Below, one piece after another: positions 40,529-48,916 of a stretch of 64,000 nt of DNA. A program made the translations under genes and the position numbers. Within the stretch, counting starts at the first letter, position 1, and each line of letters opens with the position of its first letter. Where the stretch lies: the NCBI RefSeq assembly GCF_030548295.1, contig NZ_JAUOSB010000003.1:1-64000 (forward strand), written 5' to 3'. The notes under the pieces were generated by a model, which was not told the origin of the DNA, did no database searches, and was given only the letters and a program-made list of their open reading frames with translations. This DNA comes from Wenyingzhuangia sp. 2_MG-2023 (GTDB taxonomy: Bacteria; Bacteroidota; Bacteroidia; Flavobacteriales; Flavobacteriaceae).

Positions 40529-42910
40529 ATGTTGAATGCTATTAATAAAAAAGACCTGTCTGAAAGAGACATATGTACCAAATATATCAATCCTGCTATT
40601 GAAAAATCAGGATGGAATATGCGTACACAAGTAAGAGAAGAAGTGACTTTTACAGATGGTAGAATCATTGTCCAAGGAAACTTATATACAAGAGGTAGAA
40701 ACAAGCGAGCCGATTATATTTTATATTATAAATCGAACATTCCATTAGCAATTATTGAAGCTAAGGACAATAAAAAAGCGGTAGGACATGGAATGCAGCA
40801 AGCATTAGAATATTCTGAAATCTTACAAATACCATTTGTGTTTACTTCTAATGGTGATTCTTTTGTATTTCATGATAAAACTACAACTGATAGTGTTTTA
40901 GAACAAGAGTTAAGTTTAGACAACTTTCCTTCCCCTGAAGTTTTATGGAAAAAATATTTAAAACATCAAAACCTAGATACTCCACAAGCGCAAGAAATAG
41001 TTGAGAAAGATTACTATACCGATGATAGTGGAATGAGTCCTAGATACTATCAGCAAAATGCAGTTAATAGAACTCTAGAAGCCATTGCAAAAGAGCAAAA
41101 TCGAATTATTTTGGTAATGGCAACGGGGACAGGAAAAACCTATACAGCATTTAATATTATCTGGAGACTTTGGAAAACAGGAGTTAAGAAACGTATTTTG
41201 TTTTTAGCCGATAGAAATGCCTTGTTAACTCAAACCAAAAACGGTGATTTTTCTCCCTTTGGGAATGATATCATGCATATCATAAAAAACAGAAAGATAG
41301 ATAAATCCTATCAAATTTACTTTGCCTTGTACCAGGGGTTAACAAGTAATGATGAAGCCAAAAATGCTTACAAAGAGTTTAGCCAAGATTTCTTTGATTT
41401 AGTGGTGATTGATGAATGTCATAGGGGTTCAGCATCTGAAGCTTCTGCATGGAGAGAAGTATTAGATTATTTTTCTTCAGCTACCCAAATTGGATTGACA
41501 GCAACACCTAAAGAAACCAAAGATGTTTCTAATATGGAATATTTTGGAGAACCTGTATATACGTATTCTTTAAAGCAAGGGATTGATGATGGTTTTTTAG
41601 CACCGTACAAAGTAGTTAGAATTACCACAAATATTGATGAAGGTTGGAGACCCACAGCAGGGTTAGTAGACAAATATGGTAACGAGGTAGAAGACCGTAT
41701 TTACAATCTAAAAGATTATGATAGAACTTTAGCGATTGATGAAAGAACCGAAACCATTGCTAAAAAAATCACAGAATATTTAAAAGCTACAGATCGTTTT
41801 GCTAAAACCATTGTATTCTGTACAGATATTGACCATGCCAACAGAATGAGACAAGCATTGATCAATGAAAATGCAGATTTAGTGGCCAAGCATTGGAATT
41901 ATTGTGTGAAAATTACGGGAGATGATGAAGTAGGAAAACAAGAACTAGACAATTTTACTGATGTAGAAGAACGTTTTCCTGTCATAGCAACAACGTCTAA
42001 AATGTTAACTACGGGAATTGATACCAAAATGGTCAAGGTGATTGTGTTAGAATCAAACATTCAATCGGTTACAGAATTTAAACAAATTATAGGTAGAGGA
42101 ACTAGAATACGTGAAGCGGAAGGAAAAGTATACTTCACTATCATGGACTTTAGAAAAGCGACAAATATTTTTGCTAGACCTGATTTTGATGGAGATCCGG
42201 TACAGATTTATGAACCACAACCTGAGGATCCTATCACTCCTCCAGACGAAGCAACATCGTCACAAACAGAGGAAGGTGAAGAACCCGCTCCAAAAGATTT
42301 TAAATCTACAAAACCTAATGTTGATATTGTCGAAAATCCAAATGAGGTAAAAAAATATTACGTCAATCAAATTCCTGTTTCTGTGGTACATGAGCGTGTT
42401 CAATATTATGGGAAAGATGGAAAGTTAATTACGGAATCGTTAAAAGACTATTCTAAAAAGAACATAGAAAAAGAGTTTTCTTCTCTAGATGAATTTATTC
42501 AAAGATGGAATACCTCAGAAAAAAAAGAAGAACTCATAAAAGAGCTTACGGAACATGGAGTATTATTAGAAGTACTCCGTGAAGAAGTAGGTCAAAATTT
42601 AGATGATTTTGATTTAATCTGTCACATTGCCTTTGACCAACCTGTTTTAACCAGACAAGAACGTGCGAACAATGTTCGTAAACGTAATTATTTCACAAAA
42701 TATAGTGATACGGCTCAAAAGGTGTTAAATAGCTTATTAGACAAATACGAGCATGAAGGGATAACTTCTATAGAACAAGGTGCCATTCTTAAAATAAAAC
42801 CATTGAATGAAATGGGATCTCCTGTTGAATTGGTTAGAGCCTTTGGTAAAAAGAAAGACTTTGATGATGCCATCAAAGAATTAGAGAACGAAATTTATAC
42901 TATTGCATAA
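40529..42910 (+). CDS. hsdR: Type I restriction enzyme, HsdR subunit
   Basis: 793 residues. An N-terminal PD-(D/E)XK nuclease (KRADYILYYKSNIPLAIIEAK near residue 75) precedes the SF2 motor: Walker A ATGTGKTYTA, VIDECHRGS, GLTATPKE and motif VI QIIGRGTRIRE. The C-terminal EcoEI-type domain ends near the HNH start. It cuts DNA far from unmethylated sites in a complex with HsdM and HsdS. The stop overlaps the next start by one base (TAATG), so the operon order is hsdR - HNH - hsdM - hsdS. Confidence 0.95.
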   Translation: MLNAINKKDLSERDICTKYINPAIEKSGWNMRTQVREEVTFTDGRIIVQGNLYTRGRNKRADYILYYKSNIPLAIIEAKDNKKAVGHGMQQALEYSEILQIPFVFTSNGDSFVFHDKTTTDSVLEQELSLDNFPSPEVLWKKYLKHQNLDTPQAQEIVEKDYYTDDSGMSPRYYQQNAVNRTLEAIAKEQNRIILVMATGTGKTYTAFNIIWRLWKTGVKKRILFLADRNALLTQTKNGDFSPFGNDIMHIIKNRKIDKSYQIYFALYQGLTSNDEAKNAYKEFSQDFFDLVVIDECHRGSASEASAWREVLDYFSSATQIGLTATPKETKDVSNMEYFGEPVYTYSLKQGIDDGFLAPYKVVRITTNIDEGWRPTAGLVDKYGNEVEDRIYNLKDYDRTLAIDERTETIAKKITEYLKATDRFAKTIVFCTDIDHANRMRQALINENADLVAKHWNYCVKITGDDEVGKQELDNFTDVEERFPVIATTSKMLTTGIDTKMVKVIVLESNIQSVTEFKQIIGRGTRIREAEGKVYFTIMDFRKATNIFARPDFDGDPVQIYEPQPEDPITPPDEATSSQTEEGEEPAPKDFKSTKPNVDIVENPNEVKKYYVNQIPVSVVHERVQYYGKDGKLITESLKDYSKKNIEKEFSSLDEFIQRWNTSEKKEELIKELTEHGVLLEVLREEVGQNLDDFDLICHIAFDQPVLTRQERANNVRKRNYFTKYSDTAQKVLNSLLDKYEHEGITSIEQGAILKIKPLNEMGSPVELVRAFGKKKDFDDAIKELENEIYTIA

Positions 42911-43746
42911 TGTTTAGATACACTGATATACAATGGATTCGTAATGTTAAGCATGAAGGTGGTGAAAACGGAGCTTATTTCGATGATGATAAAGATGAAA
43001 TGATTTTGCATTGGTCATCTTCATATGTAAATCAACCAACACATGCAATGAAACCAAAAGTTGGTGATATTGTTGTCTTGTTTCAGAAATTTAATAATGA
43101 CGACCAAGTTTACTTCACACATTTATTAACTCCAAAAGATTCTGTTGAGAAAGACTGTTTAGAAACAAGTCCAAAGCATCGTTGGGGTAGAAAAATGATA
43201 GTTTTGGCAAGAACAAAAAAAATAATAAAACCATTAAACTTTAATCTTAAAAGCGTTAATCAAGGACATACATACCCTATTGGATTATGTAATAAAAATG
43301 CTACAAAAGAAGATGTCCAAAAAATCATTTGGGATGCTTTTAATCCATTTTTTAGAAAAGATGTTTCAAGTAGATTTATTGAAGAATTATCTAGTAACTT
43401 TTTAGTAAATACTTTAGATGAATTTGAAGGTGAAGAAGGGAAATGGAATTTTGCAATGCATCGATATAGAGAAAGAGATAATAGTTTAATCAGAAAAAAG
43501 AAAGTATCTGTTAAAAATCCAATATGTGAATGTTGTAATTTTGATTTTTCTAAATTTTATCCAAATCATGGAAATGGTTTTATTGAATGCCACCATAAAA
43601 CCCCAATAAGTAAAGGAGAAAGAATAACGAAATTAGAAGATTTAGCTTTGGTTTATGCCAATTGTCACAGAATGCTACATAGAAAAAACAATCAACAGAA
43701 CTATTATACAGTTGAAGAACTTAAAGAAATTATAAGTAATGAGTAA
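42910..43746 (+). CDS. McrA-type HNH endonuclease embedded in the hsd operon
   Basis: 278 residues. The N-terminal half (KVGDIVVLFQKFNNDDQVYF, THLLTPKD) may be an EVE/PUA-like reader domain. The C-terminus is a full HNH: PICECCNFDF, FIECHHKTPISKGE and LALVYANCHRMLHR, with a cysteine-zinc site. It overlaps hsdR by 1 bp and hsdM by 8 bp. A modification-dependent nuclease lodged between hsdR and hsdM would add protection against phages that evade the type I enzyme; this is inference. Confidence 0.8.
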   Translation: MFRYTDIQWIRNVKHEGGENGAYFDDDKDEMILHWSSSYVNQPTHAMKPKVGDIVVLFQKFNNDDQVYFTHLLTPKDSVEKDCLETSPKHRWGRKMIVLARTKKIIKPLNFNLKSVNQGHTYPIGLCNKNATKEDVQKIIWDAFNPFFRKDVSSRFIEELSSNFLVNTLDEFEGEEGKWNFAMHRYRERDNSLIRKKKVSVKNPICECCNFDFSKFYPNHGNGFIECHHKTPISKGERITKLEDLALVYANCHRMLHRKNNQQNYYTVEELKEIISNE

Positions 43747-45169
43747 CATAACAACCAACATAAAAGGAATACGCGATATCATGCGTAAAGATACAGGAGT
43801 AGATGGAGATGCACAACGTATTTCACAAATGGTCTGGATGCTTTTTATGAAAATATTTGCTGATAAGGAAGAAGAATGGGAAATCACCATAGACAATTAT
43901 GTATCCCCTATTCCAGAAAAATTAAAATGGCAAAATTGGGCTGCTGATGAGGAAGGATTAACGGGAGATGCCTTAATGGAGTTTATAGAAACAGAATTAT
44001 TTCCTACTTTAAAAGACTTAGACATTACCATCAGTCCTCAAGCAAAAATTATACGTGCTGTATTTGATGATACCTATAACTTTATGAAAAACGGAACACT
44101 CTTCCGTCAAGTCATCAATGTCATCAACCAAATAGATTTTAATAGTACTTCAGAACGTCATGTGTTTAATGATATTTACGAAACCATTTTAAAAGACTTG
44201 CAGTCTGCGGGTTCATCTGGAGAGTATTACACTCCAAGAGCTGTAACGCAGTTTATGGTAGACATGATCAACCCACAATTGGGTGAAAGTGTTCTAGACC
44301 CTGCCTGTGGAACAGGTGGTTTTTTAACTTGTACAATTGATGGAGTCCGTAACCAAGTAAAAACACCAAAAGATAGAGAAATACTACAAAATTCCATTCG
44401 TGGTATAGAGAAAAAACCATTACCCCATTTATTGTGTACTACCAATTTAATGTTGCACGGTTTTGATGTACCGGTAGTTCGTAGAGATAATTTATTAAGC
44501 AAACCTTATGCGGATTGGGGTGCAAAAGATAAGTTAGACATCATTTTGTCGAATCCACCTTTTGGAGGAGTGGAAGAAGATGGTACCGAAACTAATTTCC
44601 CTCAAAAATTTAGAACCAAAGAAACGGCCGATTTATTCCTAGCCTTAATCATTAAATTGTTAAAAGACAAAGGTCGTTGTGCCATTGTATTGCCTGACGG
44701 TACGTTGTTTGGTGAAGGTATGAAAACCCGTTTAAAGGAAGAATTACTAACCAAATGTAATCTACATACCATTGTACGTTTGCCTAATGGGGTGTTTAAT
44801 CCTTATACAGGTATAAAAACTAATTTATTGTTTTTTGAAAAAGGAACACCAACCAAAGAAATTTGGTATTATGAACATCCGTATCCGGAAGGAGTAAAAA
44901 GTTACAACAAAGGAAAACCCATCCACATTAACGAGTTTGAGACTGAAAAAGCATGGTGGAAAAACCGTGTAGAAAACAAACAAGCTTGGAAAGTTTCTAT
45001 TGATGAGATAAAAAAACGAGGTTATAATTTAGATATTAAAAACCCACACCAAGAAGCAGATACCTTGGCAAGTCCAGAAGTATTGTTAGAAAAATTTAGA
45101 ACTACCGAAGCTAAAATTTCCACCATACAAGACAAAATTATAAACGTATTAACCGAAGCTTTAAAATAG
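43739..45169 (+). CDS. hsdM: Type I DNA methyltransferase, HsdM subunit
   Basis: 476 residues. A helical N-terminal HsdM_N domain is followed by the adenine-N6 methyltransferase core, with SAM motif DPACGTGGFL near residue 195 and the catalytic NPPFGG near residue 275. It methylates the sequence chosen by HsdS. It is separated from hsdS by a 68-bp spacer that contains a dispersed repeat hairpin. Confidence 0.95.
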   Translation: MSNITTNIKGIRDIMRKDTGVDGDAQRISQMVWMLFMKIFADKEEEWEITIDNYVSPIPEKLKWQNWAADEEGLTGDALMEFIETELFPTLKDLDITISPQAKIIRAVFDDTYNFMKNGTLFRQVINVINQIDFNSTSERHVFNDIYETILKDLQSAGSSGEYYTPRAVTQFMVDMINPQLGESVLDPACGTGGFLTCTIDGVRNQVKTPKDREILQNSIRGIEKKPLPHLLCTTNLMLHGFDVPVVRRDNLLSKPYADWGAKDKLDIILSNPPFGGVEEDGTETNFPQKFRTKETADLFLALIIKLLKDKGRCAIVLPDGTLFGEGMKTRLKEELLTKCNLHTIVRLPNGVFNPYTGIKTNLLFFEKGTPTKEIWYYEHPYPEGVKSYNKGKPIHINEFETEKAWWKNRVENKQAWKVSIDEIKKRGYNLDIKNPHQEADTLASPEVLLEKFRTTEAKISTIQDKIINVLTEALK

Positions 45170-45181
45170 AAATTCACAACT

Positions 45182-45225
45182 GATTGCTGTCAGTTCGAGC
45201 ACAGTCGAGAACAAAGCAAGCAATC
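45182..45225. repeat. Dispersed hairpin repeat in the hsdM-hsdS spacer
   Basis: GATTGCT (45182) pairs with AGCAATC (45219), enclosing GTCAGTTCGAGCACAGTC then GAGAAC, a sequence that I recall as a frequent intergenic repeat in flavobacteria. It sits directly before the hsdS start and could affect HsdS translation. Confidence 0.5.
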
Positions 45226-45237
45226 TCTTAATTACAT

Positions 45238-46860
45238 ATGAAACTACTACAACATTTTAAAGAACTTACGGTAAACCCCAAAAATGCCCAAGAATTAAAA
45301 GGATTGATTTTGAAATTGGCAGTTCAAGGTAAGTTAACTGCAAATTGGAGAAAAGAAAACTCAGATATTGAGCCTGCTTCGGAATTATTGAAGAAAATAA
45401 AGAAAGATAAAGCAAAGGGAAATTATGAATTAAGTGAAAAAGAAAAACCGTTTAATTTACCTAACACTTGGGTTTGGAGTTTGCTCGGGAAATTATGCTC
45501 AGTTCAAACAGGGAAAAAGGATGCAAATTACGGTACTGACAATGGACAATTTAATTTTTATACCTGTGCCCAAAAACCAATAAAAAGCCCGACTTATACT
45601 TTTGAAGGTGAGTCAATAATTCTTCCGGGAAATGGTGCAAATGTTGGTTTAGTAACATTTGTAAATGAAAAATTCGAAGCATATCAGAGAACATATGTCT
45701 TAAATAAATTTAATCATTTATATCCTCTGTATATAAAAACAGCTTTAGAAGCTTTATGGAAAGATAATTTAGGTAGACAATATGGTTCTGCAATTAATTA
45801 TATAAAAATGGGAAACATTACAGAGTTTAAGTTTCCCATTCCACCACTAGAAGAACAAAAAGAAATCGTAAACGTAGTAGAAACCCTTTTTAAAGAAGTA
45901 GAACAATTAGAGCAATTAACAGTAGAGCGTATCAACTTAAAAGAAGACTTTGTAACATCTGCATTAAAACAACTCACCACAAATAACACAAACAAAGAAT
46001 GGTCTTTTTTAGAAGCCCATTTTAAAAGTTTCTTTAATGAAACTACCAACATTAAAAAGTTACGAGAAACCGTTTTACAATTAGCCGTTCAAGGAAAACT
46101 AACTGAAGATTGGAGAAATAGTAATCCTGAACTCGTTTCAGGATCTAATCATGCCAACCAACTCCTAAAAAACATTCAAGAAGAAAAAGCACAGCTTATT
46201 GCAGACAAAAAAATAAAAAAGGAAAAAGCATTACCACCAATATCCAAAGAGGAAATTCCTTATGACTTACCTGAAGGTTGGGTTTGGTGTAGGATAGGAG
46301 AGATTTCAAGTGTTAGGGTTGGTGCAACACCCAAAAGAGATATTCAAGAATATTGGAATGGTGAAATTCCATGGGTATCAAGTGGAGAGGTGGCTAATAA
46401 TTTTATTCTAGATACAGAAGAGAAAATTACTGAGAAAGGATTATCTGAGTCATCAGTAACAATTTACCCAATTGGAACAGTTTTAGTAGCTATGATTGGT
46501 CAAGGTAAAACACGTGGTCAAACTTCAATACTTAAAATTAATGCAGGAACAAATCAAAATGTAGGTGGAATAATAATTTTTCATGATTATTTGATTTCAG
46601 AATATTTATGGCAGTTTTTTTTAGGTAGGTATGAGAAAACTAGGTCAAATGCAGTTGGTGGCAATCAGCCTGCTATAAACGGTACTAAATTAAAAATGTC
46701 TGTATTTGGGTTGCCACCGTTAAAAGAACAAAAAGCCATAGTAAAAAAAGTAAATGCTTTAATGGGGTTATGTGACAGTTTAGAACAAGAAATACAACAA
46801 AGCCAACAACATAATGAGCAGTTAATGCAAAGTGTGTTACGTGAGGTTTTTGAGAACTAA
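45238..46860 (+). CDS. hsdS: Type I specificity subunit HsdS
   Basis: 540 residues with two target-recognition domains (about 75-210 and 335-490), each preceded by a repeated segment: ELKGLILKLAVQGKLTANWR near residue 20 and KLRETVLQLAVQGKLTEDWR near residue 276. The helical spacers (LPPLKEQKAIVKKVNALMGL at the end) hold the two domains apart. HsdS sets the bipartite recognition site. The second repeat is followed by NPELVSGS, encoded by a REP-like palindrome. Confidence 0.93.
   Translation: MKLLQHFKELTVNPKNAQELKGLILKLAVQGKLTANWRKENSDIEPASELLKKIKKDKAKGNYELSEKEKPFNLPNTWVWSLLGKLCSVQTGKKDANYGTDNGQFNFYTCAQKPIKSPTYTFEGESIILPGNGANVGLVTFVNEKFEAYQRTYVLNKFNHLYPLYIKTALEALWKDNLGRQYGSAINYIKMGNITEFKFPIPPLEEQKEIVNVVETLFKEVEQLEQLTVERINLKEDFVTSALKQLTTNNTNKEWSFLEAHFKSFFNETTNIKKLRETVLQLAVQGKLTEDWRNSNPELVSGSNHANQLLKNIQEEKAQLIADKKIKKEKALPPISKEEIPYDLPEGWVWCRIGEISSVRVGATPKRDIQEYWNGEIPWVSSGEVANNFILDTEEKITEKGLSESSVTIYPIGTVLVAMIGQGKTRGQTSILKINAGTNQNVGGIIIFHDYLISEYLWQFFLGRYEKTRSNAVGGNQPAINGTKLKMSVFGLPPLKEQKAIVKKVNALMGLCDSLEQEIQQSQQHNEQLMQSVLREVFEN
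46125..46143. repeat. REP-like palindrome inside hsdS
   Basis: TCCTGAACTCGTTTCAGGA is an inverted repeat (TCCTGAA/TTCAGGA, one mismatch) translated in frame as NPELVSGS in the linker between HsdS halves. The same peptide occurs, as I recall, at repeat insertions in other Bacteroidota genes. Confidence 0.5.
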
Positions 46861-46865
46861 AAAGT

Positions 46866-47357
46866 ATGTCAAAAAAGTTAAAACCTATAACTGCATTAGC
46901 AGGAACTATAGATATTCCAGAAGCTCTATACAAGTCTCAATTCGATGCTATTGGTGACAAACTATTAGACGTGAATATGGTACATACTATTGAGCATGAT
47001 TTTAAAGATTTAAAGAACTGTTTAATAAATAATGAAGCGTTACTTGTTTCAGTAAGTTCAAAGGATATCGTTTATTGTATTTGGCAGACAAATGCAAATG
47101 GTAGTTTTGAGAAAACTTATATAGGTCAATCAAAAGCCAAAGGAGCTAGAGCTAGAATAAGAAATCACTTGTTTAAGCAAACAGGTAAAACCAAATCCAA
47201 ATTAGAGCATGTCAAAAAAGCTATTGGTGAAAAAAAACAAATAGGGTTTACTTTTATAGAAATAAACCCTCCATTTTTTAGAGCTGCTATAGAGGAGTAT
47301 TTAATCAAAAAATATTCAGACAGTTTACCTTGGAATGAAATAGGGAAAAATAAATAA
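46866..47357 (+). CDS. GIY-YIG-like nuclease-fold protein
   Basis: 163 residues. A GIY-YIG-type core is visible: DIVYCIWQTNANGSFEKTYI (the YCI...TYIG pair), then GQSKAKGARARIRNHLFKQT and a C-terminal EEYLIKKYSDSLPWNEIGKN with a Glu in the catalytic position. Such domains nick or cut DNA. It starts 5 bp after hsdS, in the same operon, and may be an accessory nuclease of the restriction island. Confidence 0.68.
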   Translation: MSKKLKPITALAGTIDIPEALYKSQFDAIGDKLLDVNMVHTIEHDFKDLKNCLINNEALLVSVSSKDIVYCIWQTNANGSFEKTYIGQSKAKGARARIRNHLFKQTGKTKSKLEHVKKAIGEKKQIGFTFIEINPPFFRAAIEEYLIKKYSDSLPWNEIGKNK

Positions 47358-47416
47358 CAAAGATGTATTTAAGAAATACATCAAAAGAACACTGTGACCT
47401 GTTAATGTAAAGTTAT

Positions 47417-48916
47417 TTGCAGGTGGTTTTTATTGGAGCAAGTAAAAAAAAAGATTTGAAAGAACAAGAAAAAACAATACATGCCGAAATTAAAAAGGTA
47501 AAAGAGGTATTAAATCAAGATTTGCAAATCCCTGATTACCAACGGCCATATCGTTGGACTGAAAAGAATGTATTTCAATTATTAGAAGATATTTATGGTA
47601 GTTGGAAACAAGTAAAAAGTGCTTACAGAATAGGGAGTGTTATTTTGTATAACGATATTAAAAAACCAGAAAGTGGGTTTCAAATTATAGATGGGCAGCA
47701 ACGTATTACTACATTAATTCTAATATTACGTCAATTAGAATCTCCCCAGGCAATAAAATTATCAGAAAAGCTAAAATTTAATCATAGTGATTCCGAAAAT
47801 TGCATCAGAAGAAATAATGAATATATTACCTATTGGTTAGCTGAAAATGTAGCTCAAGAAAAAGCAGATTTTTTAAACTATATACATAAGTTTTGTGAGT
47901 TTGTAGAAGTTAGAGTTACAAATCTATCGGAAGCTTTTCAAATGTTCGATTCACAAAATAGCCGTGGTAAAAGCTTAGAAGCCTATAATCTTTTAAAAGC
48001 GTATCACATTAGAGCAATGGAAGAGGAGCAAGCTCCAGAAATAGCTAAAATGAATAGTGATCGTAAATGGGAAAATGCCACACGATTTGTGGTCAATCCA
48101 TTAAATGCTAACGAACATCCTCAAGATATTTTAAGACAATTATTTAACGAGCAATTGTACAGAACTAGAATTTGGAGCAAAAAACAAGCAGCATACCCAT
48201 TTCATAAAAACACAATAGATGAATTTAAAGGACATACCCTTAAATCTAATGAAGAAATGGAGTTTCCTTTTTACAATAGTCATTTATTACATTCAGTTGC
48301 TTTAAATTATTTTAATAATTTACAAGTGCAGGTTAAAGGAATGAAATCTCGTTTTAACCAAAAACAAATGTCTAATATAAACGATTTTGTTACGATCAAT
48401 CAACCCATTTTAAATGGAACTTCCTTTTTTGACTATATAGAATCTTATGTAGAAATTTACAAACAGCTTTTTATTATAAAGGATGATTCCTTTTTAAAAG
48501 AATTTAAAACTTTTTATGAAGATCACTGTCATTACCCAAAAAGTTATAGAGCAGGAGATCAGTATTTAAGAGAGCTTTATAAGTCACTCATCATGTTGCT
48601 TTTCGATAAATATGGAGAAAAAGGTGTTAATAAATTTTATAAAGAATTGTATGCGGTAGTATATCGTTTACGTCTAGAAAAACAACAAGTAAAATACTCT
48701 GCTGTTGCCAAGTATCCTTCAGAAATAGAGATTTTCGCGATCATAGAACAAAGTAAAAATTATTTTGATCTAAGAGCGATATCAGAACTTGCCAAAAAAG
48801 AAATTATTTGTACAAAAGTAGAAGAAGTGATTATTCGTTTCTTTTTAGATTTTGGAGTGAATATTCAGGAAGGAAAAAGTGATATAAAAATTTCAGAATT
48901 TAAGAAAGAAGTGTGA
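47417..48916 (+). CDS. DUF262-family protein (GmrS-like)
   Basis: 499 residues. DUF262 motifs: QIPDYQRPYRWTEKNVFQLL, IIDGQQRITTLILI and FDSQNSRGKSLEAYNLLKAY. DUF262 uses NTP and is part of type IV restriction (GmrSD). No HNH is seen at its C-terminus, unlike the next gene. There is no ATG in the first 170 residues; the frame starts at TTG 47417 (or GTG 47423), and an in-frame stop lies at 47408. A frameshift in the A-run at 47443-47451 or a lost 5' end is possible. It overlaps the next gene by 4 bp. Confidence 0.8.
   Translation: MQVVFIGASKKKDLKEQEKTIHAEIKKVKEVLNQDLQIPDYQRPYRWTEKNVFQLLEDIYGSWKQVKSAYRIGSVILYNDIKKPESGFQIIDGQQRITTLILILRQLESPQAIKLSEKLKFNHSDSENCIRRNNEYITYWLAENVAQEKADFLNYIHKFCEFVEVRVTNLSEAFQMFDSQNSRGKSLEAYNLLKAYHIRAMEEEQAPEIAKMNSDRKWENATRFVVNPLNANEHPQDILRQLFNEQLYRTRIWSKKQAAYPFHKNTIDEFKGHTLKSNEEMEFPFYNSHLLHSVALNYFNNLQVQVKGMKSRFNQKQMSNINDFVTINQPILNGTSFFDYIESYVEIYKQLFIIKDDSFLKEFKTFYEDHCHYPKSYRAGDQYLRELYKSLIMLLFDKYGEKGVNKFYKELYAVVYRLRLEKQQVKYSAVAKYPSEIEIFAIIEQSKNYFDLRAISELAKKEIICTKVEEVIIRFFLDFGVNIQEGKSDIKISEFKKEV

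Noticed and set aside
47358-47416. Missing start of the DUF262 gene in another frame
   Set aside because: The only ATG frame (from 47362) ends after 15 codons and does not extend the DUF262 sequence.
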